From NCBI GenBank assembly GCA_937899415.1, contig CALBPI010000088.1:1-63543 (forward strand): a DNA stretch of 63,543 nt. The letters are read 5' to 3'. Position 1 is the stretch's first letter, and each line of letters opens with the position of its first letter. Shown one piece after another: positions 29,369-37,976 of the stretch. The notes beneath the pieces were generated by a model. That model saw only the letters and a list, made by a program, of their open reading frames with translations. It was not told the origin of the DNA and searched no databases. This DNA comes from an uncultured Gammaproteobacteria bacterium (GTDB lineage Bacteria; Pseudomonadota; Gammaproteobacteria; Steroidobacterales; Woeseiaceae). A program made the position numbers and the translations under genes.

Positions 29369-31072
29369 TTATGTGGGGGTGGATTGCTCGGCTACCGCGA
29401 GCACGTCGCGCAAGGCGGCGGCCTCACCCAGGGCCAGCATAATGACGGCATCGCCCGGCTCGGCCCACTCCAGCGCCTCGGACAACGACTCGGCTTCGGT
29501 GTCGTTATGCGACACCTGTTCAGGCGCGGCGCCGCATTGCAGCAACTCGTCGCGGATCAAGTGGTACACCTCACTGGCTTCGCGGCCCCGGTGGTAGGTG
29601 GCGAGCTCACTCACCACGACCTTGTCGAGCCCAATGGCCCAGGCGCCGCGCGCGAGCTCGCGGATCTGTGCGTCGGTGCGATCTCCGGCCTGTCCAAAAC
29701 AAAGCACCCGTCGTCTCGCGGGGCGCAGTCGCGCCATGTCGAACAGCGCCGCCATGGCCTCGGGATTGTGGGCAAAGTCGAGCAACACTTCGGCGCCGCC
29801 GACCTGGTAGAGATTGCTGCGGCCCGGGTTCGCCTCGACGGGCATCGACTGAAGACCTGCAGCGATGACGTTGTCGGGCACACCCAGCGCATGCGCCACG
29901 GCTGCGGCTGCCAGCGCATTGGCGATGTTATGCCGAGCCGTCGCGCCCAGCGTGACAGGAATCTCGGCGGCCTCGCAGAGCGCCACGGCGCTGCCGTGGG
30001 TTTGCCGCGTTAATGTGTCGCCCTCGAGCACGAACGCGACCGAACCGTCGTTGCGGATCACGTCGTTGTCCGCGTGCATGGAAAACCAAACGCGTGGACC
30101 CGCGTGACGCGGCGCACGCTCAACGAGGATCGCGTCGTCGGCATTGAGTACGGCCGTGCCGCGGTCTTGCAGCGCATCAACGACCAACCACTTGATGTCT
30201 GTCAGCTCGGCCAGGTTGGCGGAGCCAAAGTCACCGAGATGGTCCTCGCTGATATTGGTAATTGCGGCAACGTCCGCAAACGGCACACCCAACCCCCGCC
30301 GCAGCAAACCGCCGCGCGCGGTTTCGAGCACGGCCACATCGACATCCGTCTCGCGCAGGATCGTGCGCGCACCACCCGGGCCCGACCAGTCGCCCCGGTC
30401 GATCACGCGGTTGCTGACGCCGATCCAGTCCGTCGAGCTGAGCCCCACGGTGTGGCCGGCCTTCTCAAGAATGTGGGCCAGCAGCCGAACCGTGGTGGTC
30501 TTGCCATTGGTCCCCGTAATCATTGCCGCGGGAATATCGTGACAGCCTGCCGTGTCGACGGGCGCGGGCAGATCGGGCACGTCCCAGGTGCGACTGCCGC
30601 GGCCCATGCCGACGGATACGAAGTCGTCGTCCCAAAGAAACGTGACGCCGGCTTGCGCGGCATCCCGGCCCGCCGACAGCAGGTCCGGATTACTCTCATC
30701 GCCGGCCATGGCAAAAAAGTGCGCGGGCGCGTCAGCCAGTGACACAGATGCCGCGTCCGCGTCCGGCGTGCCCAGCACCGATCGCAACGCCCATTCGGCG
30801 ATTTCCACGGCGGTGTAGAGCCGGTCGATGGGCGCGAGCAGCGCCAGGCTCACCCCGCCTTCAACAGGGCGCGCGAAGGTCTTGAGTGGCCAGCCCAGGG
30901 CCTCGAAGACGGGGCCGACGCGCTGCTCCCAGGCCTGACGCAAGGAGGCCACGGCGCCCGGGTCATCCAGCGCTACGTCGACGACCGCCGCCGCCTCGGC
31001 GCAGACTGCATTGCGGCCCGTCAGCCGGCGCGCGTCGAGCAGTCGGCAGTTGGCGGCGACGAACGCGCTCAC
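29369..31072 (-). CDS. Mur-ligase-family protein paired with cyanophycin synthetase
   Basis: 567 residues from a GTG at 31072, 2 bp after the cphA stop, so translationally coupled. The N-terminal 185 residues show no recognisable motif. A Mur-ligase core follows: P-loop ITGTNGKTTT (about residue 187), AVLETARGGLLRRG, ITNISEDHLGDFG, TAVLNADD and VLLDFAHNPEAM. These resemble the Mur half of cyanophycin synthetase. It lacks the ATP-grasp domain and is shorter than CphA (927) . It may attach a residue to cyanophycin or its precursors, or help prime or recycle the polymer. The exact reaction is unknown; the position makes a cyanophycin role likely. Confidence 0.85.
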   Translation of the reverse strand: MSAFVAANCRLLDARRLTGRNAVCAEAAAVVDVALDDPGAVASLRQAWEQRVGPVFEALGWPLKTFARPVEGGVSLALLAPIDRLYTAVEIAEWALRSVLGTPDADAASVSLADAPAHFFAMAGDESNPDLLSAGRDAAQAGVTFLWDDDFVSVGMGRGSRTWDVPDLPAPVDTAGCHDIPAAMITGTNGKTTTVRLLAHILEKAGHTVGLSSTDWIGVSNRVIDRGDWSGPGGARTILRETDVDVAVLETARGGLLRRGLGVPFADVAAITNISEDHLGDFGSANLAELTDIKWLVVDALQDRGTAVLNADDAILVERAPRHAGPRVWFSMHADNDVIRNDGSVAFVLEGDTLTRQTHGSAVALCEAAEIPVTLGATARHNIANALAAAAVAHALGVPDNVIAAGLQSMPVEANPGRSNLYQVGGAEVLLDFAHNPEAMAALFDMARLRPARRRVLCFGQAGDRTDAQIRELARGAWAIGLDKVVVSELATYHRGREASEVYHLIRDELLQCGAAPEQVSHNDTEAESLSEALEWAEPGDAVIMLALGEAAALRDVLAVAEQSTPT

Positions 31073-31074
31073 GG

Positions 31075-33858
31075 TCAGTCGTTGAGCTCGCGCGCGAGCC
31101 GCACGCCACGCTCGTCGACGATGAGCTCGACCTCGTCACCAAAGTCGAACTCGGGCAGCGAGATGTCGGGGACGGCGCGTTCGGGCACCTCGCCGCGAGG
31201 TGCTGCACCCTTGCTCGTATCGAAGTAGATGATCTGCTTCCAGCAGCGGCGCACGTCATCGCCCAGAACGAGCACGAGATCGCCCACAGCCGCTGACGCC
31301 AGTGCGTGGTTAACGGCTTCCTGCTCGTCCACGACCACCTCGATCTGGCTGTCGTCGACACCCGCATCACGCAGCGTGGCCGCGAGCATTTGCGGCACCT
31401 CATCATCACCGCGACCACGTGCGCGGTCATCGCGCTTGCAGACGAAGTGATCGAAATGTGGAGCGGCGAGTCGCGCGATGGCCTCAATATCTTCGTCACG
31501 CCGGTCACCGGGTGCCGCCAGCACGATGGTGCGCCGACCTGCCACGTCGAGCAGGCTTACGAGCTCGCAGATCGCTTTGACGGCCGCCGGGTTGTGCGCG
31601 TAGTCGAGGATGACCTTGAACGGGTGCTCGTCGAAGATGTTCATGCGGCCGGGCGCCTGGAAGAAGGACGTACCGAAGGTGCGCAAACCCTGGCGAATGT
31701 TGTCGAGCGACACATCCATGTTGTAGGCGAGTGCTGCGGCGAACATCGCGTTTTGCACGTTGTGCAACGCGCGGCCCTCGAGCGTCGCGGGGATCAGGTG
31801 CGTCCAGAGCAACGGAATGTGCGTGTCGCTGCCGTAGATCGTGATCATGTGACCGTTGATGCCCTGCTCGAGCACGAACGCCTGGCCGCCCGCGTCGATG
31901 TGCTGCTTCACCAGCGGGTGGTCGGCGCGCATTGTGATGTAGCAGAGACGCTCGGCGTCTGTGTAATCCGCCATGCGCAGACAGTTCGGGTCATCGGCGT
32001 TGAGCACAGCCGCCTTCTTCGCGATCTCGACGGGCAGGCGCTTGAGCTCCGCGAGCTGTTCGACGGTATCGATGCCGCCAATGCCCAGGTGGTCCCCGGT
32101 CACGTTGAGACAACAGGCCACGTCGCATTCGCGAAAACCGATACCGGCTCGGAGCATGCCGCCGCGCGCCACCTCCATGACCGCTGCATCGACGTCCGGG
32201 TCGCGCAACACCATTGAAGCCGAGGTAGGACCCGTCATGTCGCCCTGCACACTGAGCGAGCCGTCAATGTAGACGCCCTCGGTCGAGGTCAACCCAACGG
32301 TGAAACCCGACAACTTGAGGATGTGCCCAAGCATCCGCGAGGTCGTGGTCTTGCCGTTGGTCCCCGTAATGGCGGCGATGGGAATACGGCTTGGGGTGCC
32401 CGGCGGGAACAGCATGTCGATCACTGGGCCCGCAACATCACGCGGCGTGCCTTCGCTGGGTGCCACGTGCATACGAAAACCCGGGCCCGCATTCACTTCG
32501 CAAATCGCCCCGCCCGTTTCGCGGTACGAGAGGCTGATGTCCGTCGTCAGGAAATCCACACCGCCCACGTCTAACCCGATGGCCTTGACCGTGCGCTCCG
32601 CCATCTCGCGGTTGTCGGGGTGGACGATGTCCGTCACGTCAATCGCCGTGCCGCCCGTCGACAGGTTGCCCGTCGAGCGCAGGAACACGATCTCATCCGC
32701 CGGCGGCACAGAATCGCGGTCGTAGCCGGCCTGCGCCATGAGTCGCTCGGCCTGGTGATCGAATTCGAGACGCGTGAGTACCTTTTCGTGGCCCACGCCG
32801 CGCCGCGGATCCGAGTTCACGACGTCCACGAGCTCGGCAATCGTGCTCTTGCCGTCACCCACCACGTGGCCCGGCATGCGTTTGGCGGCGGCGATGAGTT
32901 TGCCATCGACTACCAGCATGCGGTGGTCGAGGCCCTGAATGTAGCTCTCGACGAGCACGGTGCGCGCGTGTTCGCGGGCCTTGTCGAAGGCCACCTCAAC
33001 CTGCTCGATCGAGGTCAACCCGATTGAGACGCCGCGACCGTGATTGGCGTCGAGCGGTTTAACGACAACGGGGAAGCCGATGCGCTTGGCTGCGCGCACG
33101 GCCAGGGCCTGGCTGCGCACCGCGAACTGTTGCGGCACGGGCAAGCCTAAATCCCGCAGGATGGCGTTGGTCTCTTCCTTGTCGCCCGCCAGATCGACGG
33201 CGATGTTGCTTGTGTTGCCCGTGCAGGTGGCCTGCAACCGACGCTGGTAGCGGCCGTGGCCGAGCTGAATGAGGCTGTAGTCATTGAGTCGGAGCCAGGG
33301 GATACCGCGTTCCTTTGCCGCCTCGACCAGCGAGGCCGTGCTCGGTCCGAGCGCGCGCTTCTGCGCGTAACGAATGAAGTTGTCGCGGGCTTGTTCGAAA
33401 TCCCATTCGGGCTCGGGCGCATCCGTCTGGAGCTCTGCGGGCAGCAGGCTCTGCAGCAGCTTGTTCGCGAGCCGGCTGGCCTCGAGGCCCACGCGGCGAT
33501 CGCGGTAGGCGAAGACCATGTTGTAGAGACCGGGCTGACCCTCAACCGAGCGCGTGCGACCGAACGTCACATCGATGCCGGCCACGCTCTGCAGCTCGAG
33601 TGCGACGTGCTCCATGATGTGACCCATCCAGGTGCCCTCGTCCTCGCGCAGGCGACGCACGAAACCGCCTGGCTGGCGGTAGCTGCAGCCGTGCTCATCG
33701 AGACCCGGCAGGGCGGCGAGCAACCCGTCGATGAAGGCGGGGCCGATCTTGGCCGAGGGCCAATGCTCGAGCTCGCCCAGGTCCAGGACGTGGCGAATGA
33801 CGGGAAAGTGGGCGTAGACGGACGGACCCACGTATACGTTGGTAGAGACGACGCGCAT
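31075..33858 (-). CDS. cphA: Cyanophycin synthetase
   Basis: 927 residues, within the usual CphA1 range. The N-domain (1-160) starts with VVSTNVYVGPSVYAHFPVIR. An ATP-grasp domain (about 220-480) has FPVVVKPLDANHGRGV, VESYIQGLDHRMLVV and EVNAGPGFRMH; it adds Asp to the backbone. A Mur-ligase-like domain (about 490-890) has P-loop ITGTNGKTTTSRM, VMEVARGGMLRAG, VTGDHLG and VILDYAHNP; it adds Arg to the Asp side chain. It makes multi-L-arginyl-poly-L-aspartate, a nitrogen, carbon and energy store, in the cytoplasm. The ATG follows GGAGCTAGCCG. Cyanophycinase and the dipeptidase lie upstream in the same operon. Confidence 0.96.
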   Translation of the reverse strand: MRVVSTNVYVGPSVYAHFPVIRHVLDLGELEHWPSAKIGPAFIDGLLAALPGLDEHGCSYRQPGGFVRRLREDEGTWMGHIMEHVALELQSVAGIDVTFGRTRSVEGQPGLYNMVFAYRDRRVGLEASRLANKLLQSLLPAELQTDAPEPEWDFEQARDNFIRYAQKRALGPSTASLVEAAKERGIPWLRLNDYSLIQLGHGRYQRRLQATCTGNTSNIAVDLAGDKEETNAILRDLGLPVPQQFAVRSQALAVRAAKRIGFPVVVKPLDANHGRGVSIGLTSIEQVEVAFDKAREHARTVLVESYIQGLDHRMLVVDGKLIAAAKRMPGHVVGDGKSTIAELVDVVNSDPRRGVGHEKVLTRLEFDHQAERLMAQAGYDRDSVPPADEIVFLRSTGNLSTGGTAIDVTDIVHPDNREMAERTVKAIGLDVGGVDFLTTDISLSYRETGGAICEVNAGPGFRMHVAPSEGTPRDVAGPVIDMLFPPGTPSRIPIAAITGTNGKTTTSRMLGHILKLSGFTVGLTSTEGVYIDGSLSVQGDMTGPTSASMVLRDPDVDAAVMEVARGGMLRAGIGFRECDVACCLNVTGDHLGIGGIDTVEQLAELKRLPVEIAKKAAVLNADDPNCLRMADYTDAERLCYITMRADHPLVKQHIDAGGQAFVLEQGINGHMITIYGSDTHIPLLWTHLIPATLEGRALHNVQNAMFAAALAYNMDVSLDNIRQGLRTFGTSFFQAPGRMNIFDEHPFKVILDYAHNPAAVKAICELVSLLDVAGRRTIVLAAPGDRRDEDIEAIARLAAPHFDHFVCKRDDRARGRGDDEVPQMLAATLRDAGVDDSQIEVVVDEQEAVNHALASAAVGDLVLVLGDDVRRCWKQIIYFDTSKGAAPRGEVPERAVPDISLPEFDFGDEVELIVDERGVRLARELND

Positions 33859-33922
33859 CGGCTAGCTCCGGCGACCGCTCGCAGCGGCTTCTTGTGGCGC
33901 CGCGACTCCCTAGCGCGGCGGG

Positions 33923-34741
33923 TTACTCAGAATACGCACTGCGCGTGGCGATTTCGAATCGGCCGCCCGAGATGAGGATGTGCAGTTTCACGCCTAGCAG
34001 GCTCACGGGCTCGCCCTGGCGTGCGCGGTCCATCGACGAGAAGCTCATGTCGCTCGGGTCGATGACCGTGATGCCACCGGAACCGACCACCTCAAAGCTG
34101 TCGCCGGGCTTGATGAAGGCAGCCGTGTCTTCGTCCAAGCCGATGCCGCAGGCAAACGGGTTGTAGGCCAGCGCCGTGAGCAGACGCCCCACGCGATCGC
34201 GCTGGCGAAAATGCTGGTCGATGATGAAGTTGTTGGTGAGGCCGAGGCCCGGCGCAAGCGTCACCATGTCCGGTGACGGTGTGGGGCCCTCGCGGCCGCC
34301 TGCGATCATGTGTTCCGGCATGAAGGCTGCGCCCGCTGATGTGCCGGCCACATGCATGCCCTCAGCGTTGCGGCGCCGAATGAGGCGCGCCACCTGCGTG
34401 CCGCCCAGCGTCGTTGACAGCCGCAGCTGGTTGCCACCCGTCATAAAGACGCCGTCGGCCTTGCCGAGGTACTCGAGCAGGCTCGCGTCATCGCAGTCTT
34501 CGCGCGTCTCAAACGGCAACACGCGCGCGTGGCTCACGCCTAGCCGGCGAAACAGTTTCTCGTAGTTTCGACCCGTATCCTCGAGCTGCGAGGCCGTCGG
34601 GATGATCGCGATACGCGCGGGCTTGCCGCCACAGATCTCGACGAAGCGGTCCAGGATCTCGGGATTCGAGAGTTTTTCCTCGGCGCCGCCGATGGGAATG
34701 ATGTAGCCGCGCTTGGTGTTGTCGATCGAGGGTGAAGGCAT
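33923..34741 (-). CDS. cphB: Cyanophycinase (serine peptidase family S51)
   Basis: 272 residues. The nucleophile elbow GTSAGAAF (Ser135) and the motif VFMTGGNQLRL (about 98-108) are typical of cyanophycinase, as are GYIIPIGGAEEKL at the N-terminus and the IIDQHFRQRDRVGRL block. The enzyme cuts cyanophycin into beta-Asp-Arg dipeptides. No signal peptide is present, so it is the intracellular type that mobilises the organism's own store. It lies 14 bp behind the isoaspartyl dipeptidase gene and 64 bp ahead of cphA. Confidence 0.95.
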   Translation of the reverse strand: MPSPSIDNTKRGYIIPIGGAEEKLSNPEILDRFVEICGGKPARIAIIPTASQLEDTGRNYEKLFRRLGVSHARVLPFETREDCDDASLLEYLGKADGVFMTGGNQLRLSTTLGGTQVARLIRRRNAEGMHVAGTSAGAAFMPEHMIAGGREGPTPSPDMVTLAPGLGLTNNFIIDQHFRQRDRVGRLLTALAYNPFACGIGLDEDTAAFIKPGDSFEVVGSGGITVIDPSDMSFSSMDRARQGEPVSLLGVKLHILISGGRFEIATRSAYSE

Positions 34742-34755
34742 GCGTCGTCAGTCTG

Positions 34756-35922
34756 TCAAAGCGTTTCGAAAGTGCCCACGACAAGCTGCTCGCCGTCGCG
34801 GCGGTGCCAGGTGCCCCGCGCCATGACGCCGTCCACGGCGCCGGCGTCATCGAGCACCACAAGATCAGCGTCAGCGCCAACGGCGATCCGGCCCTTGCCG
34901 TGCAGCCGCAGCAGCGTAGCGGGGTTGCTCGTCACTGCGGGCAAGACATCGGCCAACGGAATACCGGCTGCCACGAGCTCGGCGAGGGTGCCGGCCAGGC
35001 TGTCGGGCGTGCCGATCCCCATACGGATCACTTCGCCGGCATCGTTGAAATGCGGCAGGCAGCCACCGCCATCGGAGCTGATCGTGATGCGGTCCGCGGG
35101 TGCGCCGGCTTCCGCGTAGCGCAGAAAGCCGTCGGCTGCCGTCCAGGCGTCCTCGCCTTCTTCAACCGGGAACGCCGTCAGGTCAATCCACGACCCCGCT
35201 TTCGCCAGTAATACGGACTCGTCGAACAGCCCGCGGCGGCGGTTGCAGTGGGTGGGGTGAAAGACGCGCGCAGGCAGCTCAGACTCGGCCAAAGCCATAC
35301 GCACCAGTTCCAACCCGCGCGGACCGTCCCCGAGATGCAGGTGGAGAATGCCGGCCTTGCCCGTCATGAGGCCCGCGACGTGCGCGTCACTGGCGACGCG
35401 CAGGATCTCCTCTAGCGTCGGCTGGCTGGACCGGTGGTCGGAGATGGCGATCTCGCCTACACCAATCACGGGCTCGAGGTTCACGATGTCGCTTCTGACA
35501 TCGCCCGTGAAGGTGACGGGCGGGACGCGGTAGCCGCCCGTGTAGCACCAGGCGCTCAAGCCTTCAGCGCGCAAGGCGCGCGTCGCGGCCAGCAGCTGGC
35601 CTGTGTCGCGCGTCGTGTCGTCAGTGCCCAGCAGACCCAGCACCGTGGTCACGCCGGCCGCCGTAAACAGGCTCAGCGGCGGCGCCGGCACGCGGCTCGC
35701 ATAACCCGACTCGCCACCGCCGCCCGTCGTGTGTGCGTGGCAATCGACGAAGCCCGGCACCACGCGCCGACCCGCGGCGTCCCAGGTGGCCACGCCCAGC
35801 GCGGCATCCAGCGACGGCACGCTGTCACCCATCCAGAGCACCTGGCCGCCGCCCACGAGCAGGTGCTGCGACCCGAGAGACTCGGGCGCGTAAACATCGG
35901 CATTGGTGATGAGCTGCAGCAC
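34756..35922 (-). CDS. iadA: Isoaspartyl dipeptidase (metal-dependent amidohydrolase, IadA-like)
   Basis: 388 residues of the amidohydrolase superfamily. The N-terminus resembles IadA (LITNADVYAPESLG). Metal-site motifs are VVPGFVDCHAHTTGGGGESGY (HxH), histidines in ISDHRSSQPT and GILHLHLGD, VFHPTHCNR, and the catalytic aspartate in TISSDGGGCLP. It should split beta-Asp-Arg from cyanophycinase into free Asp and Arg, which completes the degradation path encoded next to it. The start is a GTG at 35922 with no good ribosome site (the upstream strand reads CCTCCT), so the exact start is uncertain. It begins 63 bp after the TonB-domain gene. Confidence 0.9.
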   Translation of the reverse strand: MLQLITNADVYAPESLGSQHLLVGGGQVLWMGDSVPSLDAALGVATWDAAGRRVVPGFVDCHAHTTGGGGESGYASRVPAPPLSLFTAAGVTTVLGLLGTDDTTRDTGQLLAATRALRAEGLSAWCYTGGYRVPPVTFTGDVRSDIVNLEPVIGVGEIAISDHRSSQPTLEEILRVASDAHVAGLMTGKAGILHLHLGDGPRGLELVRMALAESELPARVFHPTHCNRRRGLFDESVLLAKAGSWIDLTAFPVEEGEDAWTAADGFLRYAEAGAPADRITISSDGGGCLPHFNDAGEVIRMGIGTPDSLAGTLAELVAAGIPLADVLPAVTSNPATLLRLHGKGRIAVGADADLVVLDDAGAVDGVMARGTWHRRDGEQLVVGTFETL

Positions 35923-35985
35923 TTCAGGAGGGGATGCGGGAAAACGGGGCGCAATGGTACCGCAGGGCGTCTCGATGCGGGGCGC

Positions 35986-36576
35986 TTAGTCCCTCTGAAA
36001 GCGGATTCGCGCTTCCACGCCTGGCGTATCCGCCACCTCACCGTCAACGACACGCGGCTTGTATTTGAACTTGCTGACCGCCTGCTTCGCCGAGCGCTCA
36101 AAAATGCTGTCTGTGGAATACGTCACAACAATGTCGGCCGTCGACCCGTTCGCCTTGACGGTGAACTTCAAGTCCACGTAGCCCTCGGTGCCCGTCGCCA
36201 AGGCCGATCGAGGGTACAAAGGCGCGACGCGCACGATCGGCAACACGTCCTCTACGGGGACAGGCGGCGGCGCCGTTTCGCTGCGGCACACGCGACAAGC
36301 GCGGACGCGCGTCTCGGTGCCTTCCTCAATGTCCTCAAGCTGCAGCATCTCAAAGCCGCCCTTCACCATCGTGGCCAGCGGCGTGTCACCCAGGTACCAG
36401 TCGACGCGTGAGCACTGTGGCGTATCGACCGTGAAGTCGAGATGATCTGCATTGCGGGTGATCTCGGCCTCACAGCGTTCCGCAAACCCGGCCGGGCCGC
36501 ACAAACATACGGGACCTTCTGCGAATGCGGGTGTTGCGAGCATCAGTACTGCGGCGAAACACAATCCAAACCTCAT
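35986..36576 (-). CDS. Periplasmic protein with C-terminal TonB domain
   Basis: 196 residues with a Sec signal peptide (cleavage after TPAFA, about residue 19) instead of the N-terminal anchor helix of a true TonB. The middle part has a CLCGPAGFAERC segment and a VRACRVCRSE segment, so at least five cysteines. The last 90 residues are a TonB C-terminal fold (APLYPRSALATGTEGYVDLKFTV to GVEARIRF). Its ATG overlaps the TGA of the outer-membrane factor gene, so it belongs to the RND operon. Without a membrane anchor it is unlikely to energise receptors; a scaffolding role in the envelope is more plausible. Confidence 0.82.
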   Translation of the reverse strand: MRFGLCFAAVLMLATPAFAEGPVCLCGPAGFAERCEAEITRNADHLDFTVDTPQCSRVDWYLGDTPLATMVKGGFEMLQLEDIEEGTETRVRACRVCRSETAPPPVPVEDVLPIVRVAPLYPRSALATGTEGYVDLKFTVKANGSTADIVVTYSTDSIFERSAKQAVSKFKYKPRVVDGEVADTPGVEARIRFQRD

Positions 36577-37976
36577 TCGACGAAGCTCCCGCCCAGCGCC
36601 TTGTACAAGGCCGCCAGCGCCGTCGCGCGGTCGGTCGTTGCAACGGCCAACTGATCCTGCAGATCGAGCGACGTCCGCTCGGCATCAAGGACAGCCAGAA
36701 AATTGTCAGCCCCATTGTCGTAGCGCAGCCGCGCGAGCCGGCTCGCGTCTTCGGCCTCACGCACGGCCACCTCGAGCGTCGCCACGGTTTCCGTGGTCGC
36801 GCGGTAATTGGCCAAGGCGTTTTCGGTTTCTTCGAGCGCCAGGCGCCACGACTGTTCGAAGCGCGCGTAGGCGGCTTCGGCGCGGGCCTCGGCGGCCTGG
36901 ATGTTGCGCTTCACGCGCCCATAGTCGAGAAAGCGCCAGCTGATGGTTGGCGCAAAACGCCAGCGCTCGCCGGAGCTCTGGCCGATGGCACTCTCAGAAA
37001 CACCCGTCCAGCCGAAGCTGCCCAGCAGTTCGAGCTTGGGATAGAGCTGCGCCGTCTCGACGCCAACACCTGACACAGCTTCGGCCAGACGCCGTTCCGC
37101 GGCCACAACATCCGGACGTCGTGCGAGCCAGGCCGTGGGCGTGCCGACGGGCCGAAGCTCCGGCATCACGGGCATACCCGTCGGCGCTGTAAGCTGCGCG
37201 CGCACATTGGCGGGCGTTTGTGCAGTGAGGACGGCGAGGCGCTGCTCGGCCTGGGTTCGCGCGACCTTGGCGCCCGGCAGCGTCGCCGCAACGCTGCGTT
37301 CCAGCGCGCGAGCCCGGGCCACGTCGAGCGAGGTGCCGCTGCCGGCCTCAAACGCACGCTCGAGGATCTCGAGGTTGTCGGCCTGGTTGGCGAGGTTTCG
37401 CTCGAGCAGCGCAATGCGCAGCGCGGCGCCACGCCAGGCGAAGTAGGCCTGCGCCGTCTCGGCCACGATGCTGAGCTCGGCCGCGTAGTACGCCGCCGTG
37501 TCGGCCTCGTCACGCCGCACAATGCCTTCGGCCTGGCGGCGCAGGTTGCCAAACAGATCGATTTCCCAGGCCATGTCGAAGCCGAACAGGTTGCGCTCGG
37601 CCACGCCACCGAACGGGAACGCGAAGGGGTCATCCTCGGCCTGGGTCACGCGCTCACGATTGCCTTCGGCCGTGATCGTCGGGAACAGGCTGAAGATGCG
37701 CAGCCCCGACAACGCGCGCGTTTCGTCGCGCACGGCCGCGGCTTCGGCCAGCGTCAGGTTGCGCTCGCGTGCCCGCGCAATAAGCGCGGCCAGCTCGGGC
37801 TCATCAAACACGGCCCAGAGCGCGCCCACGTCATCGTAGTCGGCAACATCACCCGCGGGCGCCTCGACGAAGGTTTCAGGCAGCTCGGGCTCGGGCGGCA
37901 CGTGGTCCGGGCCGACGGTGCAGCCGGCAAGCCAGGCGAGAACTACAGCGCCCGCAAACCTGCGAACGCTACGCAC
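36573..37976 (-). CDS. RND efflux outer-membrane factor, NodT/OprM family lipoprotein
   Basis: 467 residues with lipobox LAGC (Cys19) and the VGPDHVPPEPELPETF start seen in NodT/OprM proteins. Two homologous OEP repeats of long helices and paired beta strands follow, including WEIDLFGNLRRQAEG and RRPDVVAAERRLAEA. It forms the trimeric outer-membrane duct of the tripartite pump. It overlaps the RND pump gene by 8 nt and the TonB-domain gene by 4 nt, which points to tight coupling in one transcript. Confidence 0.95.
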   Translation of the reverse strand: MRSVRRFAGAVVLAWLAGCTVGPDHVPPEPELPETFVEAPAGDVADYDDVGALWAVFDEPELAALIARARERNLTLAEAAAVRDETRALSGLRIFSLFPTITAEGNRERVTQAEDDPFAFPFGGVAERNLFGFDMAWEIDLFGNLRRQAEGIVRRDEADTAAYYAAELSIVAETAQAYFAWRGAALRIALLERNLANQADNLEILERAFEAGSGTSLDVARARALERSVAATLPGAKVARTQAEQRLAVLTAQTPANVRAQLTAPTGMPVMPELRPVGTPTAWLARRPDVVAAERRLAEAVSGVGVETAQLYPKLELLGSFGWTGVSESAIGQSSGERWRFAPTISWRFLDYGRVKRNIQAAEARAEAAYARFEQSWRLALEETENALANYRATTETVATLEVAVREAEDASRLARLRYDNGADNFLAVLDAERTSLDLQDQLAVATTDRATALAALYKALGGSFVE

